64,000 nucleotides of DNA from Alkalinema sp. FACHB-956 (lineage in GTDB: Bacteria > Cyanobacteriota > Cyanobacteriia > Leptolyngbyales > Leptolyngbyaceae): positions 62,001-126,000 of the forward strand of contig NZ_JACJRC010000003.1 of assembly GCF_014697025.1 (NCBI RefSeq), written 5' to 3'. Both the position numbers and the translations under genes were made by a program. How positions within the stretch are numbered: the stretch's first letter is position 1; each line of letters begins with the position of its first letter. Below, piece after piece: positions 37,744 to 46,313 of this stretch. Under the pieces are notes generated by a model that saw nothing but the letters and a program-made list of their open reading frames with translations, made no database searches and was not told the origin of the DNA.

Positions 37744-37860
37744 ATGCTTACGCTAAAAATCGTAGTTAACATCGTTGTTGCTTTCTTTATTTTGGTTTTC
37801 TTCTTCGGCTTCCTGAACAACGATCCCGCCCGGAACCCCAACCGTCGCGATCTTGACTAA
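37744..37860 (+). CDS. psbI: Photosystem II reaction centre protein I
   Basis: PsbI is a single-helix subunit of the photosystem II core that sits next to D1 and helps early assembly and monomer-dimer stability. The 38-residue product begins [20 protein letters not shown] and ends with the invariant-looking FGFL-NDP-RNP-RRDL pattern (residues 21-37). This is the hallmark of PsbI; usual length is 38-39. The membrane helix spans ~5-24. The gene is monocistronic in appearance, lying 147 bases after the 35929 gene and 142 bases before the DUF3769 gene, all on the plus strand. Confidence 0.97.
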   Translation: MLTLKIVVNIVVAFFILVFFFGFLNNDPARNPNRRDLD

Positions 37861-38002
37861 TTTTCAGGATTTGCCCATTCGAGTTTGAGGGCAGTAGATT
37901 ATCCTTGGGTGTGCAACCTTCTAGAATCTGCCACGTCAGATGTTTAGCCCGGTTGTTCCTGAGCTAGTCTCTGTCCTTTTTTTGTGAGTTGATTGGATTC
38001 CT

Positions 38003-40369
38003 ATGCCCTATCCGGTTGCGCCACCTGACCCGCCAGCCTACATTCGATCGTTTGAACAGTCTCGGCCTTCCTTATCGGCGGATACGTTGATGGTGGATGC
38101 AACGACGAATGTTTTCCCTGAGGCCCAGGTCACGATCGAGCCTTCCGGCTGGATGATTTCACAAAAGACGCTTTCCCAAGATCTGCTGGAATCGCAGAAT
38201 GCCTCAGGCCAAGCCAATTCTCCCGGCCAAGCCAGTTCTACAAGTGCCACAGAATCTACAGATTCTACAGAATCTACAGAATCTACAGGGTCTACAAAAA
38301 CGCAATTCCGTCCAGCAAGGCCGTTAACGACGCCGTTACCACCCACCACTGAGGGGCCTCAGCCGGAGAGTAATCCACCGGAGAGTAATCAGCCCAAGGG
38401 ATCTGCTTTACCCTCCCGCCCTGGGCAACCCCCGATCGACACAACAAAAACCCCATCTACCGCAACGCCATCTACCGCAACGCCTTCCACACCAACCGCA
38501 AAGCTGGCGCAGGAAGGATTGCTGGAACTGAAGGCCGATCGCCAAGATTACGACGAACGGCGACAAATTTTTACCGCAGAGGGCAACGTGTCTATGCGGT
38601 TTCGCGGCTCCTTGCTGAAGTCCGATCGCTTGCAGGTCAATCTCCTCAATCGCTTTGCCGTCGCTGATGGCAATGTGCAACTGACCCGTGGCGATCAGGT
38701 ACTGCAAGGCGAACGGTTTGAATATAACTTCGTTCAAGGGGAAGGCAAGGTGCGATCGCTACGGGGGGATGTGTTCCTGCCCAGTGCTGGGACAGATTTT
38801 GCGCCCAATTTGCCCACGGATATTTCCGCCGGAGCCGTCCTGACCCAGCCCGTGATCGATCGGGTGTACACCAACCAACCGGCGCAGAATGTCACGGGTG
38901 GGCCCGGTGGCAGCTTTACCCTAGGGGCCCGGAACAATTCCAGTGGGGGAGAAGTGATTCCGCCTCGGGGAGGCCAGGGGGTGCGCCGGGTTCGGTTTGA
39001 AGCGGCGGATGCAGACTTTTATCCCGAAGGCTGGACAGCGCGGGATGTGCGGATTACCAATGACCCCTTCTCGCCGCCGGAACTGGAACTACGGGCCAAG
39101 ACAGCGACCTTTACCCGTCTTTCGCCCCTGCGGGATGAAATTCGGGCAGAGAAACCTCGCCTCGTGTTTGATCAGCGCTTCAGTTTGCCCCTTTTGCGCA
39201 ATCGCGTGGTCATCGATCGCCGTCCCCGCCAGCCCGGTTTGTTTAGCATTGGCTTTGATAGTGACGATCGGGGTGGCTTATTCATCGAGCGTCCCTTTGA
39301 TATTCTGCCTCCAGGGCCAGTGCAGTTCGTCGTAACGCCGCAGTTTTATCTGCAACGGGCAGTCCAGGAAGGTGGATCGGCTGCGGATTGGTTAGGGGTC
39401 AAAGCGAAGTTAGTTGCACCCTTTGGCAATGGGGGGGTGATTCGAGGCAGCGCCAACCTGACGAGCTTTAATTTCGATAAGTTTGAAACCAATTTCCGGG
39501 CCAATTTGCGGGCCGCTCATCCCATTAATACGGGTTGGGGCCCCCATGTGTTGGCCTTGGAGGCCAGCTACCGCGATCGGTTATTTAACAACTCTCTGGG
39601 CTTCCAGGATGTGCAGAGTAGTGTTGGAGCCTTGTTTTTCTCACCTAGCATTCCCCTAGGCAAAACGGGCATTAACCTGAGTTATCAGGTGGGTTATCAG
39701 TACATCAATGCGGATACCGATCGGATCGATCTGCTCAAACCAATTCGGGATAACAATCGCATTAGTCTCAGCCGATTCCAAGGCAGCGTGGCTCTCAGCA
39801 AAGGGTTCCTCCTATGGCAAGGCAAACCTCTGCCCGCAACACCGACCCAAGGACTCCGCTATACTCCAACCCCGGTAGTTCCCTATATTTCACTGGGACT
39901 CGGATCGACCGGGGTGGCAACGGCCTACAGCAGTGGCGATGTACAAAATAATGTGGTGCTGAGTGCCAGTCTATCGGGTCAGTTTGGCCATTTCTCGCGA
40001 CCTTTCTTTGATTACACCGGGTTTAACGTCACTTACTCCCGCACACTGCCCGATGGTCTGTCGCCCTTCTTGTTCGATCGCGCCGTAGACAACAGCATTT
40101 TGTCCGTGGGTCTCGTACAACAAATCTATGGCCCGATTCGGCTCGGGGTACAAACGGCCTGGAACTTGGATCCAACCCGAGAAATTAGTACAGACTATTT
40201 TGTGGAATATAGCCGTCGCACCTATAGCGTTCGATTGCGTTATAACCCTGTGCTATCCCTGGGTTCCATTAGCCTAACGATTAATGATTTCAACTGGTCA
40301 GGGGGATCTGAACCTTTCAGTGGGAGTGATGTAGTTCCCGTGGGTTCTGGGGTATCTCGGCCCAATTAG
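38003..40369 (+). CDS. OstA/LptD-like outer-membrane protein, DUF3769 family
   Basis: The 788-residue product has a variable N-terminus, a Ser/Thr/Pro-rich linker with 9-bp and 12-bp coding repeats (ATESTDSTESTESTGSTK and TPSTATPSTATPST), then an OstA/LptA-like beta-jellyroll. That region is seen in LELKADRQDYDERRQIFTAE, GNVSMRFRGSLLKSDRL and VADGNVQLTRGDQVLQGERF at ~165-245. The remaining ~450 residues form a predicted beta-barrel, typical of the cyanobacterial DUF3769 family. By analogy with LptD it should help place lipopolysaccharide or other lipids in the outer membrane. A classical signal peptide is not evident at this start, so the true start may differ or export may use an unusual signal. 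The TAG stop (40367-40369) lies in a 12-bp imperfect duplication. Confidence 0.85.
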   Translation: MPYPVAPPDPPAYIRSFEQSRPSLSADTLMVDATTNVFPEAQVTIEPSGWMISQKTLSQDLLESQNASGQANSPGQASSTSATESTDSTESTESTGSTKTQFRPARPLTTPLPPTTEGPQPESNPPESNQPKGSALPSRPGQPPIDTTKTPSTATPSTATPSTPTAKLAQEGLLELKADRQDYDERRQIFTAEGNVSMRFRGSLLKSDRLQVNLLNRFAVADGNVQLTRGDQVLQGERFEYNFVQGEGKVRSLRGDVFLPSAGTDFAPNLPTDISAGAVLTQPVIDRVYTNQPAQNVTGGPGGSFTLGARNNSSGGEVIPPRGGQGVRRVRFEAADADFYPEGWTARDVRITNDPFSPPELELRAKTATFTRLSPLRDEIRAEKPRLVFDQRFSLPLLRNRVVIDRRPRQPGLFSIGFDSDDRGGLFIERPFDILPPGPVQFVVTPQFYLQRAVQEGGSAADWLGVKAKLVAPFGNGGVIRGSANLTSFNFDKFETNFRANLRAAHPINTGWGPHVLALEASYRDRLFNNSLGFQDVQSSVGALFFSPSIPLGKTGINLSYQVGYQYINADTDRIDLLKPIRDNNRISLSRFQGSVALSKGFLLWQGKPLPATPTQGLRYTPTPVVPYISLGLGSTGVATAYSSGDVQNNVVLSASLSGQFGHFSRPFFDYTGFNVTYSRTLPDGLSPFLFDRAVDNSILSVGLVQQIYGPIRLGVQTAWNLDPTREISTDYFVEYSRRTYSVRLRYNPVLSLGSISLTINDFNWSGGSEPFSGSDVVPVGSGVSRPN

Positions 40370-40388
40370 AACACGCATTAGCACACGG
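40365..40388. repeat. 12-bp imperfect duplication across a stop codon
   Basis: ATTAGAACACGC (40365-40376) is followed directly by ATTAGCACACGG (40377-40388), ten of twelve bases alike. The first copy contains the TAG of the DUF3769 gene. Confidence 0.75.
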
Positions 40389-40635
40389 TTCCATTAGAGT
40401 CAGTCCTGGTCGAATTCCAGCCAGATCCCTGAAGGCAGCAGCTTGACTTCTTTGAGATTAGCTGAGCTGCGATTGACTGATCTGCGATTGATGTGCGCCC
40501 ATGGGACTGGTTGGTGCCAATTGAAACACAAGAATTGTCGTGAAATCTGGTAGCTAGGGGTGATCGCCAGGAAAAAATTGACTAAACTCAAAGGTTAAGG
40601 GCATTCCAGATCAGTGAAACTGCACACAAATCACC

Positions 40636-41580
40636 ATGGCAAAACATGACCAACGCTTCTATTCAACACCGCTTCCTTCATCCTCGTTAGCCATGGCCTC
40701 CAGCCCGATCGCCCACGCGGAGTCTTTGCTGAGGCATTATAGTTTTGACTTGGGAAATCAATCATTGCAGGACTTACTAGAGGACTGGCAAGCCCACTAT
40801 TCACCGAAATGGATTCGGCTCGCCGTGATTGAGGCACTGTACCAGGGGCGGTACAAAGCCATCTCCGTCGATGAAATCCTCAAAATCTGGCGGCGGCGAC
40901 GGCACCCAACCCCGCATTTTTCGGGGGAATTTGAACGGCTCGTGGGCGATCGGTTTCCCAGAAATCTCCTCTCGACAGAACAACGAAAAGCGTTACCCAG
41001 ACGGCTGCAACCCGATGATTCTGCCTGGATGAATCTCGCGCGACAGACTTTAGAGCGGCATGGTAAGCCATCGAAAGCTCGATCGAATCAGTTGGCTCAG
41101 TCTTCCCAAAGGTTAACGGTTTCCTCGCTCCAAACAGTTGATGCGAGAGTTGCTCAATCTACAGAACTCACGGCTTTACCTAATGGAGTGACGCCTCCTG
41201 AACTTGAGAACGCACTGGATGTAGCCATTCATCAATTTGTCCCCAATGATGTCAGTCCTGAGTTTTGTAACAAACTAAAAGCAGTCGCAAACGGGGTCAT
41301 AGAGCACTTATCTCCACTGGTGCGATCGCTCAATGATGCAGAGGAGGATGGCGTAGAACCCCCGCAAGTTGCAGCAATCTCGTCCGACGCGGAGGCTTTG
41401 CTGGTGCAATCTTCGGAGCATGGGATGAATCACAGTAATGATCATCCCAATACCCATCATCTAAGTGATCTAGCCGCTCATGATTCAGAAAATCATAATT
41501 TAGTCATGAATCATTTAGAGAATGCTGAACCTGGATTAATCGATCGAATGGCTTCGCCGAATACAGCGCATTCACTTTAG
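40636..41580 (+). CDS. Hypothetical protein next to the repeat-bounded block
   Basis: The 314-residue product has a conserved-looking N-terminal part: AESLLRHYSFDLGNQSLQDL, LEDWQAHYSPKWIRLAVIEA, LYQGRYKAISVDEILKIWRR at ~29-88, with the FSGEFERLVGDRFPRNL segment after it. The remainder is variable. The first part resembles a small helical domain common in cyanobacterial hypothetical proteins; function unknown. Its final ~33 codons and the following 50 bases are repeated, 80% identical, at 54780-54946, where they precede an intact CadD-like transporter. Just after its own stop (TAG TA ATG) comes a nine-codon stub identical to the start of that transporter. It therefore probably once formed an operon with the transporter. 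Confidence 0.75.
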   Translation: MAKHDQRFYSTPLPSSSLAMASSPIAHAESLLRHYSFDLGNQSLQDLLEDWQAHYSPKWIRLAVIEALYQGRYKAISVDEILKIWRRRRHPTPHFSGEFERLVGDRFPRNLLSTEQRKALPRRLQPDDSAWMNLARQTLERHGKPSKARSNQLAQSSQRLTVSSLQTVDARVAQSTELTALPNGVTPPELENALDVAIHQFVPNDVSPEFCNKLKAVANGVIEHLSPLVRSLNDAEEDGVEPPQVAAISSDAEALLVQSSEHGMNHSNDHPNTHHLSDLAAHDSENHNLVMNHLENAEPGLIDRMASPNTAHSL

Positions 41581-41633
41581 TAATGCATTGGGTATTGCAA
41601 GCAATTACATAAGCAATTACAACGGAATCCGCT
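41481..41633 (+). repeat. Left copy of the direct repeat bounding the Nit1C block
   Basis: This stretch aligns without gaps to 54780-54909 over the first 130 bases (about 26 differences by eye). After a 14-base indel it continues to GCAATTACAAC and beyond. It contains the end of the 40636 gene, its stop, and the stub ATG at 41583 encoding MHWVLQAIT and then TAA, the same nine residues that start the transporter at 54908. Confidence 0.85.
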
Positions 41634-41674
41634 CACATCCCCCAGAGGAAAAGTGTTGCGAGTTACGCCCGCTT

Positions 41675-41699
41675 GTTCCTCCCCTGATGGGGAATGAAC
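41675..41699. terminator. Stem-loop after the nitrilase cluster
   Basis: GTTCCTCCCC and GGGGAATGAAC can pair around TGAT just past the minus-strand stop at 41709. There is no T-run, so terminator function is uncertain. Confidence 0.35.
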
Positions 41700-41708
41700 G
41701 ATTACACC

Positions 41709-42002
41709 TCATTCAATGAATTGAATAACCTTAACGGCAATGGGAATGGCTGCTTCTTGTTGGAACTGATCGGCTCGTCGCTCAATTTTGCTTAATTGAT
41801 TCAGGGCGAGGCTACAGGGCATTCCATACTTGGCTTGCACGCGATCGCTGGCGATGGTTAAGGCAGTGCGCGATCGTGCTACAAAATCATCCAACGGATA
41901 AGACTGATCCGGGGTGAAGTAATCCTTAATCACCAGGGACGGGGAATAGCAGATTTCCTCAGTGCCATCAGGCCATTGAATTTTGAAGCGCATTTCTGGC
42001 AT
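41709..42002 (-). CDS. MSMEG_0570 family nitrogen starvation response protein
   Basis: The ATG at 42002 gives the family's usual N-terminus MPEMRFKIQWPDGTEEICYS; the longer frame to 42161 is the reverse reading of the glycosyltransferase tail. The 97-residue product continues SLVIKDYFTPDQSYPLDDFV and ends in a helical part (SRTALTIASDRVQAKYGMPC). Proteins of this family occur almost only in nitrilase clusters of the Nit1C type; biochemical role unknown. It overlaps the end of the glycosyltransferase gene by 35 bases and is the last gene of the cluster. Confidence 0.9.
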   Translation of the reverse strand: MPEMRFKIQWPDGTEEICYSPSLVIKDYFTPDQSYPLDDFVARSRTALTIASDRVQAKYGMPCSLALNQLSKIERRADQFQQEAAIPIAVKVIQFIE

Positions 42003-43128
42003 GGGTGAATCCTTGATAATGATTGATGTGCATTGTAGCGGACGTTTTCCAGGAATAGGTTTCCAGCACAGTGTGACTGTTTTGCACCAATGCCTGAGCA
42101 ACCTGGGGTTGGACACTCTGCAACATCGCCTGGGCAATGGTATCGGGGTTGGAGGGGTCAACGAAAAGGGCCTGCTCAGGGGTCAGAAATTCGGTGAAGG
42201 GAGCCTGCTGGGAGACAATTACGGGTAACCCACTGGCTAGGGCTTCTAGCACCACTAAGCCCCAGCCCTCTTTCACCGATGGGAAGACAAAGCTGTCGGC
42301 ACAGCGATACAGACTGGGCAGATCGGCATCGGGAATTACGCCAGGGAGGACGATCGCCTGCTCCAATTCAAGCTCCTTTATCCGTTGCAAGCACTGCTCC
42401 CGGTACGTCTGATAGTCAAATAGCGTCGCACCTCCGGCAATGACTAATTGGGCGTGGGGCAGGGTCTGACGCACTTGGGCGAAGGCGTTGAGCATTTGCA
42501 GGGTATTCTTGCGCGGTTCGATGCCCCCAACGGTCAGGAATACGGGAGTTCCAGTGATGCCCCATTGTTGGCGGAGGGGTTGTGGGTCTGGTAGGGGAGC
42601 CGCAAAGCGATCGCGGTTTACGCCATTCACCACTCTGGGGGCGTGGATGTGATACTGCTGGGCTAACTGCTGCTGCCAGTAGTCGCTGACACACAGGCAC
42701 AGATCCGCGTCCTCAATCGATCGCTGCTGGCACTGCTGAAGGTAAATACTCTGGTAATCCTCAATGTGGTGCACGGTACGGACAAAATGGGGAATTTTAC
42801 CCTGCTGCCGTAATATTGCCAGAGCATTGGCACTCAGGCAATCTTGGGCATGGAAAATCTCATACTGGCAATTGGCTAGATGCCCATCCAAAAACGTGAC
42901 GAATTCTTGAATCCGTTGCTGAATCAGTTGGTCAATGGCGGCGGGAGCGGCACTGGCTGGAACGGGTTGGTAAGCGCAGGTGAGCGATCGGCCAAAGCCG
43001 CTGCCATCTTTATCCAAAGCGTAGACGCAGACGGTGTGACCGAGGTGTTGGAGTGCCTCGGCCAGTTCCAGGGTATGGATGACGCTGCCTCTGGGTTTAG
43101 TGGAATAGGTGAATAGGGCAATCTGCAT
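41968..43128 (-). CDS. MSMEG_0565 family glycosyltransferase (GT4)
   Basis: The start at ATG 43128 (MQIALFTYSTKPRGSVIHTL) matches the family; an upstream ATG at 43179 would add 17 residues. The 386-residue protein has two Rossmann folds, with the GT4 motifs SVKEGWGLVVLEALASGLPV near residue 295 and VGGIEPRKNTLQMLNAF near 212. It would transfer a nucleotide-activated sugar, substrate unknown. In the same family cluster it normally sits directly after the AIR synthase-like gene; here 3.5 kb of unrelated DNA lies between, so its former promoter is out of reach unless read-through occurs. Confidence 0.88.
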   Translation of the reverse strand: MQIALFTYSTKPRGSVIHTLELAEALQHLGHTVCVYALDKDGSGFGRSLTCAYQPVPASAAPAAIDQLIQQRIQEFVTFLDGHLANCQYEIFHAQDCLSANALAILRQQGKIPHFVRTVHHIEDYQSIYLQQCQQRSIEDADLCLCVSDYWQQQLAQQYHIHAPRVVNGVNRDRFAAPLPDPQPLRQQWGITGTPVFLTVGGIEPRKNTLQMLNAFAQVRQTLPHAQLVIAGGATLFDYQTYREQCLQRIKELELEQAIVLPGVIPDADLPSLYRCADSFVFPSVKEGWGLVVLEALASGLPVIVSQQAPFTEFLTPEQALFVDPSNPDTIAQAMLQSVQPQVAQALVQNSHTVLETYSWKTSATMHINHYQGFTHARNALQNSMA

Positions 43129-43323
43129 CGGAATTTCAGATGTCCGCTCCAACCGCTCCAACATAGGGTTAGGTGGCATAATTCACGACCTAGATTTCAC
43201 CAAAAAGTTGAGTCATTAATGTGCCCTCACTACAAAGCTCATTTGAGAATCATTTTTGCCAACACACAGCGCCTTTCGGCAGTCTGCTGCAACAGCGTTG
43301 TCGTACGGTGATATGCACGACAA

Positions 43324-43743
43324 TCACAAGTTTAGCGAAAAATGATGACTTGCAATGTTCATGCGTTGTCGCAAATAGAACCGATGAGCATCAAAACGCT
43401 GAACGCCTGAATCTAGATGTAGCTGCTGGCAATCATGGTTCTTTGCAAATTCCATCAACCATTCAAATAGATTTTGTCCATACCCCTCTGACCGAACTGC
43501 TTCATCAACAACTAAATCATAAACGTATAAAAATCGTCCCCATGCTAAGCACTCAGAGATACAAAACCCTGCTACAGCTAGCACTTGGCCATCTCGCTCT
43601 AAAAAAGAAAGCTGATAACCGCTTTGCTTTTGACGCTGAACTTGCTCTAAAAAATTCTCTTGTTTCAAGTGTGGACGTAGTTGAGCTAAGACTGGAAAGC
43701 ATTCAAGGATCTGTGAATCAGATTCTGTCAACTGAATCAACAT
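43324..43743 (-). CDS. GNAT family N-acetyltransferase
   Basis: The 139-residue product has the GNAT fold: QVLAVAGFCISECLAW (beta strands), the acetyl-CoA site LVVDEAVRSEGYGQNLFEWL (Q/RxxGxG/A variant SEGYG), and a final HLDSGVQRFDAHRFYLRQRM, the usual 'N..A..FY...GF' region. It resembles small acetyltransferases of mobile gene cassettes, acting on amino groups of drugs, toxins or proteins. It lies in the foreign block that splits the nitrilase operon. An overlapping plus-strand frame (43221-43751) is a shadow. Confidence 0.85.
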   Translation of the reverse strand: MLIQLTESDSQILECFPVLAQLRPHLKQENFLEQVQRQKQSGYQLSFLERDGQVLAVAGFCISECLAWGRFLYVYDLVVDEAVRSEGYGQNLFEWLMEFAKNHDCQQLHLDSGVQRFDAHRFYLRQRMNIASHHFSLNL

Positions 43744-43832
43744 TAAATTAAATCTCTCAAAACTTCAGCTCTAGAATAACAGTGTCAAATTCTCGCCCAT
43801 CTCTTTAACAAAAAACTTGCCGAAAGCTATAG

Positions 43833-43989
43833 GCAGATAGCTTTAATCCTGAATTCCAGTACGTAGCTTTCAAGGGCAGCCCCACCGATAACTTTGAGCA
43901 GTACAACGTTCCGGGCGAAAAGACTCCCAACTGTCCACTCCAACGGGTTTATGCCGTTTTTTACGATCAACTCTCCGTATATCGATCAA
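43833..43989 (+). pseudogene. Orphan coding fragment
   Basis: A plus-strand frame following a TAG at 43830-43832 reads FNPEFQYVAFKGSPTDNFEQ, then YNVPGEKTPNCPLQRVYAVF. It has strong coding character but no start codon, and it runs into the antisense of the next fragment. It appears to be a piece of a larger gene brought in and cut; family not recognised. Confidence 0.35.
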
Positions 43990-43991
43990 CT

Positions 43992-44174
43992 TCAGCTTTG
44001 TGCGGAGCCGTTGAGTTGTTGCTGAAGTTGCTGGACTTCCTCGATCGATAATCCGGTTCCACGAGCAACAGCTTCAACCGATAACCCATCTCTGAGGAAG
44101 TTGAGTGCGATCGCCCGATCTCTTTCTTTCTGAGCATCTTGCCAGATTGAGCGGTAAACTACGGACTCCTGCAT
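43992..44174 (-). pseudogene. C-terminal fragment of an Rpn-type nuclease/transposase
   Basis: The 60-codon frame ends with DGLSVEAVARGTGLSIEEVQ and the preceding YRSIWQDAQKERDRAIALNF. This is the well-known tail of Rpn (recombination-promoting nuclease, PD-(D/E)XK) proteins abundant in cyanobacteria. The nuclease domain, some 200 residues, is missing, so this is a remnant. Confidence 0.7.
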
Positions 44175-44215
44175 AATTATGGGTAGACAAGAGCAATACG
44201 GGAGACATCAGAATT

Positions 44216-44288
44216 GCCTATAACAGAGGAAAGGTCAGTGACGCTATGCAACAGGCGACAGTCAGATGACTACTAACATATGTTAGCT
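44216..44288 (-). other. Weak attC-like candidate after the methyltransferase
   Basis: In the minus orientation the stretch begins AGCTAAC and ends GTTATAG, with a partly self-complementary middle (ACTGTCGC against GCGTCACTGAC). The pairing is poor, so this is only a candidate recombination site downstream of the methyltransferase gene. Confidence 0.2.
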
Positions 44289-45080
44289 GGCGGTATACGA
44301 CCAGATTTCAAACTTTGCTTCAGATAATAACTCGGTTTCGAGCGAACCATAATGCTCAACACAGAACGATTCAAACTCTTCCATGACCTGAGCAAAGATT
44401 TCATCGGTGACTCGCCAACAAAGTCCATATGCCCGCGATTTGAAAAAACTTAGAAGCTCCTCAACCGTGTTGCTTACCCTCCATTCCTTTGCAACTACAT
44501 AGGTCGATTGATAACCTTTGCTGTGAAAATACTCCTCAACATTGATCTCCTCGATTACTTTGTCTACAGGCTTTGATGCCCGTAATTCTTCATATTTTGA
44601 CAGAATCATTCGGAAATACCGCTCAAATTCCATACGAGCAGGGGGCGTAATCCATTGGGCATTGAGATAGAACCCGCTCGGTTTCAGAACGCGATTGATC
44701 TCATCAAGAAAAGTCTTCCAATTGGCAACAGTATGAACCATGTGAACAGTTAACACCACGTCAAAACTTTGATCTGGAAACGGCAATTCTGAAGCATCAG
44801 CATGGATCAAGCTCAGATTTTGAGGAACGTCGTGCAATTTTCGGCGGAACTGATCAAGCATTTCTTCGGACACATCAATGCCAGTGACAGCGTAGCCCCG
44901 TCTGACGAATGGTAAAACATTCAAGCCAGTGCCGACACCCGGTTCTAAAAACGATGTCTCAGGCGATGCGTTCACCAATTCAACAATGAAGTCTGCTACT
45001 TCCTCAGCCACAGATTCTGTCAACCAGCGAGTTTGATCATAAATATCAGCAATGGTGTCGTAGTAGTTGCGGTTTCCCAT
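44283..45080 (-). CDS. SAM-dependent methyltransferase (class I)
   Basis: The 265-residue protein has the class I fold: motif I FLEPGVGTGLNVLPFVRRGY (~47-66), the acidic residue in VTGIDVSEEML, motif II FDVVLTVHMVHTVANW and the post-motif LKPSGFYLNAQW. The N-terminus NYYDTIADIYDQTRWLTES is typical of methyltransferases of the ubiquinone/menaquinone or small-molecule type. Substrate unknown. It lies in the foreign block, immediately upstream (in its own direction) of nothing recognisable but just past the strong attC-like site, fitting a gene cassette. Confidence 0.85.
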   Translation of the reverse strand: MGNRNYYDTIADIYDQTRWLTESVAEEVADFIVELVNASPETSFLEPGVGTGLNVLPFVRRGYAVTGIDVSEEMLDQFRRKLHDVPQNLSLIHADASELPFPDQSFDVVLTVHMVHTVANWKTFLDEINRVLKPSGFYLNAQWITPPARMEFERYFRMILSKYEELRASKPVDKVIEEINVEEYFHSKGYQSTYVVAKEWRVSNTVEELLSFFKSRAYGLCWRVTDEIFAQVMEEFESFCVEHYGSLETELLSEAKFEIWSYTAS

Positions 45081-45201
45081 TCTGCCAAACTCCTTGCGAT
45101 ACTTTCAAACGCTGCTTACCTGACCAATCACTCCTGGATAACACAATCTTAAACACTCACAGATGCGCTTAAAACCACTCCCACCACCTATAACTGAAGC
45201 C

Positions 45202-45287
45202 AGCTAACGTTCCCAATCAGCGGCGACAGATACGACTCAAACGAAGCGCGAAGACCCTGTACGTCCGCTGCATTGGGGTTGTTATGC
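45202..45287 (-). repeat. Integron attC-like recombination site
   Basis: Read on the minus strand, the 86 bases start GCATAAC (45287-45281) and end GTTAGCT (45208-45202), the paired core sites of an attC. The inner arms AACAACCCCAATGCAGCGG and CCGCTGATTGGGAACGTT pair except for a three-base central mismatch and one extra unpaired G, exactly the spacer and extrahelical base that define attC hairpins. A 41-base variable loop lies between. The site starts eight bases after the stop of the cation-efflux gene, where a cassette's attC belongs. Confidence 0.75.
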
Positions 45288-45294
45288 CGCGTTA

Positions 45295-45906
45295 CTACAT
45301 CCGTTTTTGCGTTGTTCTGTCACGTTGTGCATCTCGAATAATGCTGATTCCACCCCAAACAACTAGGCTTGCGATTCCAAATCCAACCATCAGATCGGGA
45401 TATCGAGAATTGAACAGAGTCACTAGCAAACCTGCGATAATTACACTGAAATTTGCAATGACATCATTCTGTGTAAATATCCAACTTGCCCGCATATGTA
45501 CCTCACCTTTACGATGCTTTGAGAGAAGGTATAAACCATAGCTATTAGCAATCAGCGCCAAGAGAGCAATTGCTATCATCCAGTCTGATTCTGGTGAACT
45601 CCCCCAAACGAACCGTCGAAACACATCGACGACAACCATCACGGCTAATGTAATCTGAAAAATACCACTGAGAGTCGCTGCACGATTCTTGTGATGCGCT
45701 GATTTGCCAACCGCAAAAAGCGACATCGTGTAAACCGAAGCATCTGCAAGCATATCTAATGAGTCGGCAACTAAGGCAGTTGAATGTGCCAAAACTCCTG
45801 CCACAATCCCGACGATAAACATTACGCCATTGATCAATAGCAGAATTCGCAGCGTTTTACGCTCCGCCGCGTTCTTTGCTTCCATGTGACATCCACAGTC
45901 TGACAT
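45295..45906 (-). CDS. Cation diffusion facilitator family transporter
   Basis: The 203-residue protein has six membrane helices and the CDF signature: STALVADSLDMLADASVYTM (residues ~41-60) with the metal-binding Asp residues, and FTQNDVIANFSVIIAGLLV (~145-165) replacing the second 'HxxxD' by N-D. The N-terminus MSDCGCHME has Cys and His able to bind metal. The usual C-terminal cytoplasmic domain is absent, giving the short type often found beside ArsR regulators. It should export Zn, Cd, Co or a similar divalent ion in exchange for protons. It lies 23 bases after the ArsR gene, so they form an operon, and right before the attC-like site. Confidence 0.87.
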   Translation of the reverse strand: MSDCGCHMEAKNAAERKTLRILLLINGVMFIVGIVAGVLAHSTALVADSLDMLADASVYTMSLFAVGKSAHHKNRAATLSGIFQITLAVMVVVDVFRRFVWGSSPESDWMIAIALLALIANSYGLYLLSKHRKGEVHMRASWIFTQNDVIANFSVIIAGLLVTLFNSRYPDLMVGFGIASLVVWGGISIIRDAQRDRTTQKRM

Positions 45907-45929
45907 TGTGCCTCCTGATTAGCTTGTTG

Positions 45930-46313
45930 TTATTTGTTCTTTGAGCAGTTGTAGCGAGTGCATTCATAAACGCCTTTTGCTACATCAGCCAGTAATTCAT
46001 CGACTATTTCCAAAATCTCAGTCACTCGTGGATCAGCAAGTTGATAGCTCGTGTAACGTCCTTGCTGTAGGGCACTTACTAGACCACAATCTCGCAGACA
46101 GCCCAAATGATTTGAGGTATTAGATTGCGATAGCCCAGTTGCTTCAACAATTTCACTCACGGTCATTGGACGCGATCGCAGCGCCTCCAAAATCGCCAAT
46201 CGTGACGAATCAGAAAACCCACGAAAGAGTTTAGCTTTCAAACCAGTGGACTGAGATCGAGCAGACAGAACCATATGTTTTGCTTTTAATTGAAGCTTTT
46301 CGCATATCATCAT
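45930..46313 (-). CDS. ArsR/SmtB family metal-responsive repressor
   Basis: The frame gives 127 residues from 46313; a start at ATG 46274 (114 residues, MVLSARSQSTG) is equally possible and would free the operator-like repeat upstream. The winged helix is clear: FSDSSRLAILEALRSRPMTV, recognition helix SQSNTSNHLGCLRDCGLVS, wing ALQQGRYTSYQLAD. Cysteines in LGCLRDCG and in the tail YECTRYNCSK may bind Cd, Pb or Zn, as in CmtR- or CadC-type sensors. It should repress itself and the transporter gene until metal is bound. Confidence 0.87.
   Translation of the reverse strand: MMICEKLQLKAKHMVLSARSQSTGLKAKLFRGFSDSSRLAILEALRSRPMTVSEIVEATGLSQSNTSNHLGCLRDCGLVSALQQGRYTSYQLADPRVTEILEIVDELLADVAKGVYECTRYNCSKNK

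Noticed and set aside
40400-40591. 63-codon minus-strand frame ending LKEVKLLPSGIWLEFDQD
   Set aside because: The last 20 residues look coding, but the first part does not and there is no start signal; at most a remnant.
43258-43320. attC-like site after the GNAT gene
   Set aside because: A small GCC-GAAA-GGC hairpin is present, but the flanking core sites and arms do not pair well enough to claim an attC.
43221-43751. 176-codon plus-strand frame
   Set aside because: Antisense to the clear GNAT acetyltransferase gene; no domain.
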